From Nisaea acidiphila (GTDB lineage Bacteria; Pseudomonadota; Alphaproteobacteria; Thalassobaculales; Thalassobaculaceae): a stretch of DNA of 64,000 nt. The notes under the pieces are model-generated. The model saw only the letters and a list, made by a program, of their open reading frames with translations, ran no database searches and was not told the DNA's origin. Positions 9,017 to 18,600 of the stretch are shown here, one piece after another; the first letter of the stretch is position 1, and each line of letters opens with the position of its first letter. The stretch spans positions 3,962,501 through 4,026,500 of the forward strand of contig NZ_CP102480.1 of assembly GCF_024662015.1 (NCBI RefSeq), read 5' to 3'. A program made the position numbers and the translations under genes.

Positions 9017-9053
9017 TACTCCATGACGGAATGCGTGTTTCTTGGAGTATATT
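9017..9053 (+). promoter_or_regulatory. candidate acpP promoter with overlapping inverted repeat
   Basis: A TATATT box lies at 9048-9053, about 65 bp before acpP. A weak TGACGG (9024-9029) sits 18 nt upstream. A 7-bp inverted repeat, TACTCCA (9017-9023) and TGGAGTA (9043-9049), brackets the spacer and overlaps the -10 box, as an operator might. Confidence 0.35.
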
Positions 9054-9118
9054 GAGGCCGGTGAACGCAGACGTTCTGCCGGTGAAACCGTAGAGCTTAA
9101 GATTCGAGGAAAACAAAA

Positions 9119-9355
9119 ATGAGTGACGTCGCCGCTAGCGTGAAGAAGATCGTGGTTGAGCATCTCGGCGTTGATGAAGCCAAGGTGGTTGATTCCGCGA
9201 GCTTCATCGACGACCTCGGGGCCGACAGCCTCGACACGGTTGAACTTGTCATGGCGTTTGAAGAAGAGTTCGGCGTCGAGATCCCGGACGATGCGGCCGA
9301 GAAGATCCTGACGGTCAAGGACGCGATCAGCTTCATCGAAGAATCGTCCAAGTAA
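9119..9355 (+). CDS. acpP: acyl carrier protein
   Basis: Acidic 78-aa carrier that holds growing acyl chains on 4'-phosphopantetheine. The modification site is the serine of [10 protein letters not shown] (S37). The preceding FIDDLG and following [17 protein letters not shown] are canonical. A GAGGAAAA ribosome binding site precedes the ATG. It sits between fabG and fabF, with 243 bp of upstream DNA that probably contains its own promoter. Confidence 0.98.
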   Translation: MSDVAASVKKIVVEHLGVDEAKVVDSASFIDDLGADSLDTVELVMAFEEEFGVEIPDDAAEKILTVKDAISFIEESSK

Positions 9356-9370
9356 CCGAAGAACGATTGC

Positions 9371-9396
9371 CCTCGGGCGGTATGCGCCGCCCGGGG
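9371..9396 (+). other. acpP-fabF intergenic hairpin
   Basis: CCTCGGGCGG and CCGCCCGGGG pair over 10 bp (one G-U) around a 6-nt loop, 16 nt after the acpP stop. No T-run follows, so it more likely stabilises or processes the mRNA than terminates it. Confidence 0.55.
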
Positions 9397-9426
9397 ATCC
9401 ATGACACTTCTGGAAAAGACTAGGTC

Positions 9427-10692
9427 ATGAGACGCGTTGTTGTTACCGGACTCGGTCTGGTTACGCCCCTCGGGGACGGGGTCGAGCACAATTGGTCCCG
9501 TCTGATCAAAGGCGATTCGGGCATCAGAAACATCGACCAGTTCGATGTCTCGGATTTGCCTGCGAAGATCGCGGGCATCGTTCCCGAAGGCGAGGGCGGG
9601 GATGGGACGTTCAACGCGGACGCCTATCTTGAGCCGAAAGAACAGCGCAAGGTCGACCGGTTCATTCTCCTCGGCATGGCCGCTGCCGATCAGGCGGTGA
9701 AGGATTCCGGATGGATGCCGGAAGACGAGGAAGACCAAGACCGGACCGGGGTACTGATCGGCTCCGGCATTGGCGGTCTGACCAGTATCGCCAGCACCGA
9801 GGAACTGTTGCTCGAGCGCGGCCCGCGTCGGATCAGCCCGTTCTTCATCCCGGCCGCCCTGATCAACCTGATCTCCGGTCAGGTCTCCATCCGTTACAAG
9901 TTTCGCGGTCCGAACCACGCGGTGGTGACGGCCTGTGCCACCGGCGCGCACGCGATCGGCGATGCGGCCCGGCTCATCATGCTGGACGACGCCGACGTCA
10001 TGGTGGCCGGCGGCGCGGAAGCGGCCGTGTGCCGTCTGGGCGTGGCAGGCTTCGCTGCCGCCCGCGCACTCTCGACGGGATATAACGATACGCCCGAACA
10101 GGCATCCCGCCCCTGGGACGAGGGCCGTGACGGCTTCGTCATGGGCGAGGGCGGAGGCTGCGTCGTTCTCGAGGAATACGAACACGCCAAGAAGCGCGGC
10201 GCGACGATCTATGCCGAAATCACCGGCTACGGTCTTTCCGGCGATGCGCATCACATCACCGCTCCGGCGGATGACGGCAATGGCGGTTTCCGGGCGATGA
10301 AGGCGGCTCTGAAGCGCGCCGGCCTGTCTCCGGACCAGATCGACTACATCAATGCCCATGGCACCTCGACGCCGCTCGGCGACATGATCGAGCTCGGCGC
10401 GGTGAAGCGGATGATGGGCGAGGATCTTGGCGGCGCTTCCATGTCCTCGACCAAATCCGCCATCGGTCACCTGCTTGGTGCGGCCGGTGCGGTCGAGGCG
10501 ATCTACTCGATCCTGGCAATCCAGCGCGGCATCCTGCCGCCGACGCTGAACCTCAACGAGCCGTCGGAGAAGGTCGGCCCGGCCGATCTCGTTCCGCTCA
10601 AGGCGAAGGAGCGCAAGGTGAAGCATGCGCTTTCCAACTCCTTCGGCTTCGGCGGCACCAACGCCTCCCTGATCTTCTCCGCGCCGGAGTAG
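9427..10692 (+). CDS. fabF: beta-ketoacyl-ACP synthase II
   Basis: Condenses malonyl-ACP with acyl-ACP. 421 aa, typical length. Starts RRVVVTGLGLVTPLGDGVEHNW. The catalytic cysteine lies in VTACATGAHAIGDA (C170), and the two histidines are in NAHGTSTPLGD and SAIGHLLGAAGAVE. The C-terminal NSFGFGGTNASLIF glycine loop is present. It follows acpP and is separated from mltG by only 6 bp. Confidence 0.98.
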   Translation: MRRVVVTGLGLVTPLGDGVEHNWSRLIKGDSGIRNIDQFDVSDLPAKIAGIVPEGEGGDGTFNADAYLEPKEQRKVDRFILLGMAAADQAVKDSGWMPEDEEDQDRTGVLIGSGIGGLTSIASTEELLLERGPRRISPFFIPAALINLISGQVSIRYKFRGPNHAVVTACATGAHAIGDAARLIMLDDADVMVAGGAEAAVCRLGVAGFAAARALSTGYNDTPEQASRPWDEGRDGFVMGEGGGCVVLEEYEHAKKRGATIYAEITGYGLSGDAHHITAPADDGNGGFRAMKAALKRAGLSPDQIDYINAHGTSTPLGDMIELGAVKRMMGEDLGGASMSSTKSAIGHLLGAAGAVEAIYSILAIQRGILPPTLNLNEPSEKVGPADLVPLKAKERKVKHALSNSFGFGGTNASLIFSAPE

Positions 10693-10698
10693 TCTCCC

Positions 10699-11667
10699 GT
10701 GGGGCGTGCCCTGCTCCGGTTGATCTGGGGGGCCGTCGTCCTGACGATCATTGCGGCGCTCGTCGTCGCATGGGGGTATGCCCGATTCACCGGCCCAGGC
10801 CCGCTCGCGGTGGCACGCAATGTCGTGATTCCGGCGGGGACCGGCCTCGAAGGGATCGCCGCCGTACTGCGCGGGGCCGGCGTCATCAGTGACGGCTATG
10901 TCTTCGTCATCGGCGCCCGCGCCTTCGACAGAGCGCGCTCCCTCAAGGCCGGCGAGTACCATGTTCCGGCCAAGGCCAGTCCGCGGGACGTCATGGAGAT
11001 CCTGGCGTCCGGCAAGACGGTGGTACGCCGGTTGACGATCCCCGAAGGACTGACCGTGGCCGAGGTGATCGACCGTCTGGAGCTCGCCGAAGGACTGGTC
11101 GGCGAAGTGGAGCGGCCTGAAGAAGGCATGCTTCTTCCCGAGACCTATCATTTTTCCTACGGCGACCGGCGCGACGAGCTGATCGAGAGGATGCGGTCTT
11201 CCATGCAGGACGTGCTCGCGCGGCAATGGGAGGCGCGCGCTCCGGACCTGCCGCTCGCCTCACCGGAGGAGGCGCTGGTGCTGGCGTCCATCGTGGAGCG
11301 CGAAACCGGCATCGCGCGTGAGCGGGGACTGGTTGCCGGCGTCTTCGTCAACAGGCTCCGCCGCGGGATGCGCCTGCAGTCGGATCCGACAGTGGCCTAC
11401 GGGATCGCGCCCGACGGGCTCGACCGTCCTTTGACCCGCGCGGACCTCAAGGCCGAGACGCCTTACAACACCTATGTCATCAAGGGGCTGCCGCCGACTC
11501 CGATCGCCAACCCGGGGATCGATGCGATCCGGGCGGTGATGAATCCGATCGAAACGGATTATCTCTATTTCGTCGCCGACGGTACCGGCGGACACGCCTT
11601 TGCCCGTACATTGCAGGAACACAACCGCAATGTCCGGAAATGGCGCAAGATCAGGGACGCGGACTGA
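10699..11667 (+). CDS. mltG: endolytic murein transglycosylase MltG
   Basis: Inner-membrane lytic transglycosylase that cuts nascent peptidoglycan strands (YceG family). 322 aa from a GTG start, with GGAG of the fabF end serving as ribosome binding site. A single N-terminal membrane anchor spans about residues 4-25. A LysM-like region follows (PAGTGLEGIAAVLRGAGVI). The catalytic domain contains LASIVERETG with the essential glutamate and QSDPTVAYG, then TPYNTYVIKGLPPTPIANPG. Location directly after fabF is common in alphaproteobacteria. Confidence 0.95.
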   Translation: MGRALLRLIWGAVVLTIIAALVVAWGYARFTGPGPLAVARNVVIPAGTGLEGIAAVLRGAGVISDGYVFVIGARAFDRARSLKAGEYHVPAKASPRDVMEILASGKTVVRRLTIPEGLTVAEVIDRLELAEGLVGEVERPEEGMLLPETYHFSYGDRRDELIERMRSSMQDVLARQWEARAPDLPLASPEEALVLASIVERETGIARERGLVAGVFVNRLRRGMRLQSDPTVAYGIAPDGLDRPLTRADLKAETPYNTYVIKGLPPTPIANPGIDAIRAVMNPIETDYLYFVADGTGGHAFARTLQEHNRNVRKWRKIRDAD

Positions 11668-11735
11668 GCCGCTTCCACACGGCGCACCGTTCTTTCGACT
11701 GAAAATGCGGCTGCCCGCCGGGCAAGGGACCCTGA

Positions 11736-13178
11736 ATGCAGATCAAGTTCGTCTTCCACATCGTCGGCATCGTGGTCCTCGGATCGGCGCTTGCGGCTCT
11801 GCTGCCGATGCTGGTCGATCTGATGGCTGGCAATCCCGATTGGAAGGTCTTCGCGTCCTCCGCTGCTTTCATGGGCTTCGTTTCGATTTCCATGATCCTA
11901 GCGACCTGGAGCGAACGCTCGACCAGCATGTCCCTGCGCACGGCCTTCCTGTTGACCGGGATGAGCTGGATGGTACTGCCGCTCTTCACCGCGCTGCCTT
12001 TTCTCGGTCTCGGCCACGGCTATGCGGACGCCGTGTTCGAAGCTACCTCGGGACTGACGACGACCGGCTCGACGGTTTTTTCCGGGCTCGACGCGCTGCC
12101 GCCCGGAATGCTGCTCTGGCGCTCGTTGCTGCAGTGGATCGGCGGGATCGGCATTCTGGCGATGGCGGTGGTGCTGCTTCCCTTTATGCGGATCGGGGGC
12201 TCGCAGCTCTTTCGGAGCGAGAGTTCAGATACTTCGGAGAAGGTCGAGGCGCGCTGGTCCGTGCTGATGGTGGATATCCTGCTGATCTATCTCTGCCTGA
12301 CCGCGCTTTGCACGATGGTCTTCTGGGGCCTCGGCATGAGCGGGTTCGATGCGGTCTGTCACGCCATGGCGACGATCTCTACCGGCGGCTTCTCAACACA
12401 CGACGCCTCCTTCGGCTATTTCGAGGGAGCGGCAATGCAATGGGCGGGGACGCTCTTCATGCTTTCCGGCGCGGTGCCATTCTTCCTCTATATCAAGGCG
12501 GCGCGGGGAAACCGCCTGGCGATGTTCCGCGACAGCCAGGTGATCGGCCTGGTCGGTTTCCTCTGCATCGTGAGCCTGCTGGCGGGGATCTGGCTGCACC
12601 AGCGCAGCGAGGCGAACCTGTTCGAAGCGATCACGCTGACTTTCTTCAACGTGACATCGATCGTGACCACGACCGGGTTCGCCAGTACCGATTATACCCG
12701 GTGGGGTGCGGGCGCGATCGGTCTCTTCCTGGTTCTGACCTTTGTCGGCGGCTGCTCCGGTTCGACCTCCGGCGGCATCAAAATCTACCGCTTCCAGGTC
12801 CTCCTGCTGGTGATCAAGGCGCATGTCAAACGGCTGACCAGCCCGCACCGGATCGTTCCGACAACGTTCAACGGCCGTCCGCTGCCGGAGGATGCGGCCT
12901 TTGCTGTACTGGCATTCCTCGCGCTGTTTGTCGCCACGATCGCGGTCAGCACGGTGATGCTGACATTCCTCGGCCTCGATCTCGTGACGTCCTATTCCGC
13001 GAGTGTCACGGCAATCACCAATGTCGGCCCGGGTCTGGGGCCCGTGATCGGTCCGTCCGGCACGTTCGAGAGCCTGCCCGAGAGCGCGAAATTCCTGCTG
13101 TCCTTCGTGATGATCCTCGGCCGGCTTGAGATCTTCACGGTTCTCGTCGCCTTCGACCGGGATTTCTGGAAAGCCTGA
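11736..13178 (+). CDS. trkH: TrkH family potassium uptake protein
   Basis: Membrane-spanning K+ translocation subunit, 480 aa, with four repeated membrane-pore-membrane units. Selectivity-filter segments are visible as ATSGLTTTGSTV, ATISTGGFSTHD, SIVTTTGFASTDY and TAITNVGPGLGPV. The cytoplasmic regulatory ring protein TrkA is not encoded nearby. The gene stands alone between mltG and a convergent SDR gene. The start ATG at 11736 gives MQIKFVFHIVGIVVL, directly entering the first membrane helix. Confidence 0.93.
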   Translation: MQIKFVFHIVGIVVLGSALAALLPMLVDLMAGNPDWKVFASSAAFMGFVSISMILATWSERSTSMSLRTAFLLTGMSWMVLPLFTALPFLGLGHGYADAVFEATSGLTTTGSTVFSGLDALPPGMLLWRSLLQWIGGIGILAMAVVLLPFMRIGGSQLFRSESSDTSEKVEARWSVLMVDILLIYLCLTALCTMVFWGLGMSGFDAVCHAMATISTGGFSTHDASFGYFEGAAMQWAGTLFMLSGAVPFFLYIKAARGNRLAMFRDSQVIGLVGFLCIVSLLAGIWLHQRSEANLFEAITLTFFNVTSIVTTTGFASTDYTRWGAGAIGLFLVLTFVGGCSGSTSGGIKIYRFQVLLLVIKAHVKRLTSPHRIVPTTFNGRPLPEDAAFAVLAFLALFVATIAVSTVMLTFLGLDLVTSYSASVTAITNVGPGLGPVIGPSGTFESLPESAKFLLSFVMILGRLEIFTVLVAFDRDFWKA

Positions 13179-13184
13179 GCCGCG

Positions 13185-13961
13185 TCATTTCCCAGAGCCG
13201 CCTTTTGTCGGCAGGCGCCCCATCAGCCCGTCGATCCAGGACGGCGGCAGCATCTGTAGCAGCAGAACGGTGGCGTAGACTGGCCAGGGAAAAGCGATGC
13301 GCGCCTTGTTGCGGGCGAGCCCCCTCCGGATGAGCTCCGCCGCCCGCTCCACCTCCATCAGGAACGGCATCGGAAAATCGTTTACCGCCGTCATTGGTGA
13401 ACGGACATAACCCGGGCAGATCACGTTGACCGCGATGCCTTCCCGTGCCGCCATTGGACGCAAGCCTTCGCCGAAGACCCGCACTGCCGCCTTCGAACCG
13501 CAATATGCCGGCGCGCCGGGAAAGCCGCGAAACCCGGCGAGCGAGCTCATCACGGCAATCTGCCCGTTTCCGCGTTTCCGCATATGCTCCAGGGCCGGAA
13601 GAGCCGTGTTCATCACGCCGTCCACGTTGACGGCATAGAGACGCCGTACCTGCTCCGCGGGCTCGGGGCCGCCGTCGCCGGTACCGAGCGAGATCCCGGC
13701 ATTGGCGATCACCAGGTCGAGGGGCGCCTCGACGTCGGCCTCCGCGATCCAGATATCCATGGCGGCTCGGTCGGTGACGTCGATCCGGCGCCTCCGGACA
13801 ATGGCGCCTTTCGTTTCCGCGGCCGCCGCGGTCTCTTCCAGCCGGGCCTCGTCTCGCCCGCCCAGATGGAGCGTGATGCCGGGGGCGGCATATGCAATGG
13901 CAAGCGCCGCGCCGATACCGCTGGAAGCGCCGGTGATCAGGATCGATTCTGGCGCCCGCAT
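13185..13961 (-). CDS. SDR family NAD(P)-dependent oxidoreductase
   Basis: 258-aa short-chain dehydrogenase. The open frame extends far upstream without a stop, but the protein begins at the ATG at 13961, which has a GGAGG ribosome binding site and puts the cofactor motif TGASSGIGAALA at residue 10. NAGISLG, the serine of VMSSLAGF and YCGSKAAV complete the SDR set. C-terminal VYATVLLLQMLPPSWIDGLMGRLP is hydrophobic and may associate with the membrane. The substrate cannot be predicted. Convergent with trkH (6 bp apart). Confidence 0.88.
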   Translation of the reverse strand: MRAPESILITGASSGIGAALAIAYAAPGITLHLGGRDEARLEETAAAAETKGAIVRRRRIDVTDRAAMDIWIAEADVEAPLDLVIANAGISLGTGDGGPEPAEQVRRLYAVNVDGVMNTALPALEHMRKRGNGQIAVMSSLAGFRGFPGAPAYCGSKAAVRVFGEGLRPMAAREGIAVNVICPGYVRSPMTAVNDFPMPFLMEVERAAELIRRGLARNKARIAFPWPVYATVLLLQMLPPSWIDGLMGRLPTKGGSGK

Positions 13962-14042
13962 TCGCGCCTCCGCGTCTTGTTGCCGTAACCGGGCACGGAT
14001 ATAGTGCGCCCGCGTTTCATATAGCAAAGATCTGGTGGTGCG

Positions 14043-14957
14043 GTGGCGATCAACAGCATGACGGGTTATGCCCGTGTCGAGGGAACCCATGAAGCTGGCG
14101 ACGGCGCCGGAGACTGGCAATGGAGCTGGGAGGTCAAGTCGGTCAACGGCAAGGGCCTCGATATCCGCTTCCGTATGCCCGGCGGCTTCGATGCGCTGGA
14201 AATTCCGGCCCGCAAGCTGATCGGCTCCAAGCTCGGCCGGGGCTCGCTTTCCGTGACCCTTGCGGTTGCACGCCGGAGCGCGGTCAAGGCGCTCACCGTA
14301 AACCGGGAGCTGATCGAACAGATCCTCGAACTGCAAACCACGCTGGAAGCGGAAGGCAAGATCTATCCGTCGCCGCCGCGGCTGGACAGCCTGCTTTCCG
14401 TGCGTGGCATTCTCGAGACCGAGGACGATCCGGTCCAGGACACGGAACAGAAGGAAGCGCTGCTGGCGGCCCTGCTCGCCGGTCTGGGCGACGCGCTCGA
14501 CGCGCTTGCCGGAATGCGCGCGGATGAGGGCGGGCGTCTGGCCGAGATGCTCTCGACCCATCTCGGTACGCTGGCCGGTCTGTCGGCCTCCGCGAAAGAC
14601 ACCGCCGACCTGCAGCCGGAGCAGCAGCGCGAGCGCATGAAGCAGCAGATCGCGGAGTTGCTGGAACAGTCGCCGCCGGTCTCCGAGGAGCGGCTCGGCC
14701 AGGAGCTGGCGCTGCTCGCCACCAAGGCGGATATCCGCGAGGAGGTGGACCGTCTGGATGCCCATGTCGCCGCATGTCGCGATCTGGTCGCGTCGGGCGG
14801 AGTTATCGGGCGTAAGCTCGACTTCATCTGCCAGGAGCTGAACCGGGAAAGCAACACGATCTGTTCCAAGGCGGCGTCTCTGGCGCTCACCAATATCGGC
14901 CTCGAACTGAAATCCACCGTCGAGCAATTCCGAGAGCAGGTTCAGAACGTCGAATGA
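14043..14957 (+). CDS. yicC: YicC family endoribonuclease-like protein
   Basis: 304 aa from a GTG start giving MAINSMTGYARVEG, the hallmark N-terminus of YicC proteins. The C-terminal DUF1732 region contains EEVDRLDAHVAACRDLV and GRKLDFICQELNRESNTICSK. YicC proteins have been characterised as endoribonucleases that target small RNAs in E. coli. The stop overlaps the gmk start (ATGA at 14954-14957), a coupling seen in many bacteria. Confidence 0.93.
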   Translation: MAINSMTGYARVEGTHEAGDGAGDWQWSWEVKSVNGKGLDIRFRMPGGFDALEIPARKLIGSKLGRGSLSVTLAVARRSAVKALTVNRELIEQILELQTTLEAEGKIYPSPPRLDSLLSVRGILETEDDPVQDTEQKEALLAALLAGLGDALDALAGMRADEGGRLAEMLSTHLGTLAGLSASAKDTADLQPEQQRERMKQQIAELLEQSPPVSEERLGQELALLATKADIREEVDRLDAHVAACRDLVASGGVIGRKLDFICQELNRESNTICSKAASLALTNIGLELKSTVEQFREQVQNVE

Positions 14958-15613
14958 GCGAGACCTTCGAAAGCGAGGCGGCGTTGCAGCGCCGTGGCCT
15001 GATGCTGGTGCTGTCCTCGCCGTCCGGTGCGGGCAAATCTTCGATATGCCGCGAACTGCTGAAGCTTGAGGACGAACTGGCCATGTCGGTCTCGGCGACC
15101 ACCCGCCCGCGGCGACCCGGCGAGGTGGACGGGACCGACTACTATTTCATCGATCAGACCGAGTTCCAGCTCCGGATCAATCGGGGCGAGTTCCTCGAAT
15201 ATGCCAAGGTCCTCGGCAACAATTACTATTACGGCACGCCGCGCACCCGGGTCGAAGAGGTGCTGAGTGGCGGCGGGGACGTGCTGTTCGACATCGACTG
15301 GCAAGGCACGCAGCAGATCGCCGATGCGGCGCGGGACGATCTCGTCAGTGTCTTTATCCTGCCGCCCTCGATCCGTGAACTCGAACGGCGCCTGCTGAGC
15401 CGCGCGCAGGACAGCGCCGAGGTGGTCGCGCAGCGGATGTCCAAGGCGTCGGAAGAGATCAGCCACTACCGCGAGTACGACTACATCATCGTCAATCACG
15501 ATCTCGAGGAGAGCGTGGCGAAGGTGCGCGCGATCCTGACGGCGGAACGCTTGAAGCGTGATCGCCAGCTAGGCCTGACAGATTTCGTCAAGCAACTCCG
15601 CGAGGGGCGCTAG
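14954..15613 (+). CDS. gmk: guanylate kinase
   Basis: Phosphorylates GMP to GDP, 219 aa. P-loop SSPSGAGKSSICREL at about residues 22-36, GMP-binding region SATTRPRRPGEVDGTDYYF, and the lid with LLSRAQDS. Translation is probably coupled to yicC by the 4-bp overlap. Ends 4 bp before the convergent stop of the large glycosyltransferase gene, with no obvious terminator between. Confidence 0.97.
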   Translation: MSETFESEAALQRRGLMLVLSSPSGAGKSSICRELLKLEDELAMSVSATTRPRRPGEVDGTDYYFIDQTEFQLRINRGEFLEYAKVLGNNYYYGTPRTRVEEVLSGGGDVLFDIDWQGTQQIADAARDDLVSVFILPPSIRELERRLLSRAQDSAEVVAQRMSKASEEISHYREYDYIIVNHDLEESVAKVRAILTAERLKRDRQLGLTDFVKQLREGR

Positions 15614-15617
15614 AAGC

Positions 15618-18600
15618 CTACTCGGCTTCGATATAGTCGTTCCACGGCCGGGACGCGCGCGGCGGGTCGGCGATGACCGGCTGCTCGAAATCGAGCGTCA
15701 GGTTCGGATTGTAGAACGGATCGTTCTCGCAATCGGTCGCCCAGCGTTCCCGCATGCAGGTGGCTTCCGCGTTGAAGCGCTCGCGCTTCTCCGGCGCGTC
15801 GTCGTCGCCGCGGCTGATCGACTCATAGTGATAAAGCTCGGCATAGGGCGTCCAGACCACCCAGTAGCCCGCATGCCGGACCTTCAGGCAGAAATCGACA
15901 TCGTTGAAGGCGACCGCGAGATTCTTCTCGTCCAGCCCACCGACCTCGTCGAAAACCTTCTTCGGTGCGAGCAGGCAGGCGGCGGTCACGGCGGAGAAAT
16001 CCTGCACCAGCATCGCCCGGCCGAAATAGCCCCGTTTCTCGCGCGGCAGGCGCTTGTCGAAATGCCCGGCGACGCCGCCGAGCCCGACGATCACGCCGCC
16101 ATGCTGCAGGGTGTCGTTCGAGTAGTAGAGCTTGGCTCCGACGATGCCGACGCCGGGCTGGATGACCTGGCGGACCATCTCGCTCAGCCAGTCGTCGTTG
16201 ATCGGTTCGATGTCGTTGTTCACGAGGCCGATGATCTCGCCGGTCGCAAGCCGGGCGGCATCGTTGTTCAGGCGCGAGTAGTTGAACGGGCCGTCGTCGC
16301 GGTGCACGCGAATGCGCGGGTCGGATTTCAGGCTGTCCAGGTAGGCGAGGGTCTCTTCCTCGTCGCTGCCATTGTCGACGATGATGAGTTCCCAGTTCGG
16401 GTAGTCGTTCTTCTCGATGATCCCGTCGACGGCGCATTTCAGGATATCGGCCCGGTTTCGCGTCGGGATGATCAGGCTCACCTTCGGCAGCTCTTCCGGC
16501 AGCTCGTAGATCACCCGGAGGCTGTGCACGTCGCGGCCCGGCACCACCTCGCCCTTGGTCCCGGTGCGCTGGAGATGCTCGGTGACCGCCTTGATCGCCG
16601 CTCCGGCGGTGTAGTCCTTCTCGTCCTCCGCGCGCGCGGCGGAGCCTTCCATCGCACGCCAGTGATAGAGCACGTGCGGGATATGCCGGATCTTCTCCGG
16701 CGGCGATGTCTCGGTGATGCGGAGCGCCAGGTCGTAATCCTGGCTGCCCTCGAAGCCGAGACGGAAACCGCCGACCTCTTTCACCCGGCTGTGCCGGTAG
16801 ACGCCGAGATGGTTGATGAAGTTCTGGCCGAGGAACATGTGCGGTGACCAGTCCGGCTTGAAATAGGGCGAGTAGTGCTCGCCGCTCTCGTCGACCTTGT
16901 CCTCGTCCGAATAGATCACGTCCGCGTCCGGATGCAGGGAGAGTTCCGCCGCGACCATGTAGAGCGCATGCTCCGTCAGTTCGTCGTCATGGTCGAGCAA
17001 GGCGATGAACTCGCCTCCCGCAAGCTCCAGAGCGCTGTTCGAGGCTGCAGAGATGTGGCCGTTCTTTTCCCGGAATGTCACCTTGATGCGGTCGTCCCCG
17101 TCCGCATATTTCGCGAGCAGGTCCTTGGTCGCCTGATTTGTCGACGCATCGTCCGCGATGCAGAGTTCCCAGTTCGGATAGAGCTGTGCCTTCACCGACT
17201 CGATCGCCCGCTCGAGGAATTCCGGCGGCGTGTTGTAGGTCGGCATCACGACGGAGATCAGCGGCTTCTCTTGCATCTCCGCGATATGCCGTTTCACCGC
17301 GGCGACATCGTCCTCGCTGAGGCGCGTATAGGTCTCGAACCAGTGGGCGTAGCTGCTCAGTGGATTGGCCGCCGTCGTGGCGATGCTGCGCTTGATCGCG
17401 GAAGTGTCGCGCAGACGGGCCGCTTCCCAGAGCTTCTCGATCAGGTGCCGGCGGGCATGGCGGTCGAGCAGGGCGAGCTTCAGGCGGTGCCCGACGACGG
17501 AGAGCGCGACCCAGGTCCGGCTGATCTCGCGGATGGTGATGTTCTTGACCCGGAACTCGCCGACGAAATGGATCGGGTCCATGCGCAGGGCGACGACGCG
17601 GTTCGGCAAGCGTACGACAGTGCGGCCGACGCCGCCGCGGGTTGGCGACAGGCGGAACCGGTTGGCGTCCTTGTAGCCCTTGCCGACATCGGCGAAGAGG
17701 AACGGCGCGGCGATCCGCGTCGCCTCGATCTCGTAGGTGACCTCGACCCAGCCCTCAGGCAGGAAGCGGTGCGGCGAACTCAGCAGGAGTTGCGGATTGG
17801 GCCGGGTCGAACGAAAGCGGTCGTCCCCGAGCGGTTCGGCATCGATCGCGTCCTGGATGTGCATCTGGTGTTTCATTAGCCGCGCTGTGCCGAGCGCGCG
17901 CAGGAACAGGCGATGCGCGAAGCGGAAGGGTTTGGTCAGGCGCCAGGACCAGGTGTCGGCGATGAAGCGGACCTCGCGGTGCAGGCGCGCATTTTCGATC
18001 CTGAGATCGTGCATCTCCTTTGTATGCACCGCGATCAGGTGATTCCGCTCCTGGGTCAATCCTTCGATGATGCCTTCGCGGTGCGCCAGCCGGTTGTCGC
18101 GCTCCTCGACCCGGCTCTGCTGCTCTGCCGCCCAGATTTCCTTGTGGTTCAGGCGCGTGTGCAGGTCGTGGATCTCGTCCCGCAGCTCCAGCTCGCGCTT
18201 CGTCGCCTCCCCGATCACCTCGTCGAAATGGAAGGAGGCGAGTTCGATCTCGCGGGCCACCATGTCGAAGACGGCATGCGCCGCATCGGATTCGCCATGC
18301 TCCTCGATGGAGCGGCAGGCGTCGTAGACCCGTCCGGCCCAAAGGGCGAGCTTCTCTTCGGCGAAGAGTTCGGCGCCGTGGAAGGCGAAGTGGCGCAGGC
18401 CCGGGCGGATGAAGCTCTCGATTTCCTTGCGGGCTTCCGCGTCGGAGGTGTCGAACGGGAGGCCGAGGGTGCGGGCGGCTTTCGAGATCGTGCCGTCCCA
18501 GTCCGCCATGAAGGCGTCATAGCTGATGAAGGAGCGTTTGGTGCCACGGGTCGCCTTCTCGCCTTCCAGCACATGGCGCAGCCAGAGCAGCAGGCCGCGT

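Noticed and set aside
9097-11226. Long minus-strand open frame (709 codons) opposite acpP, fabF and mltG
   Set aside because: Antisense shadow of well-identified genes; rich in Arg, His and Asp, with no domain or ribosome binding site. Common in GC-rich DNA.
13962-14927. Upstream extension of the SDR gene
   Set aside because: Runs antisense through yicC; the ATG at 13961 has GGAGG and starts just before the cofactor motif.
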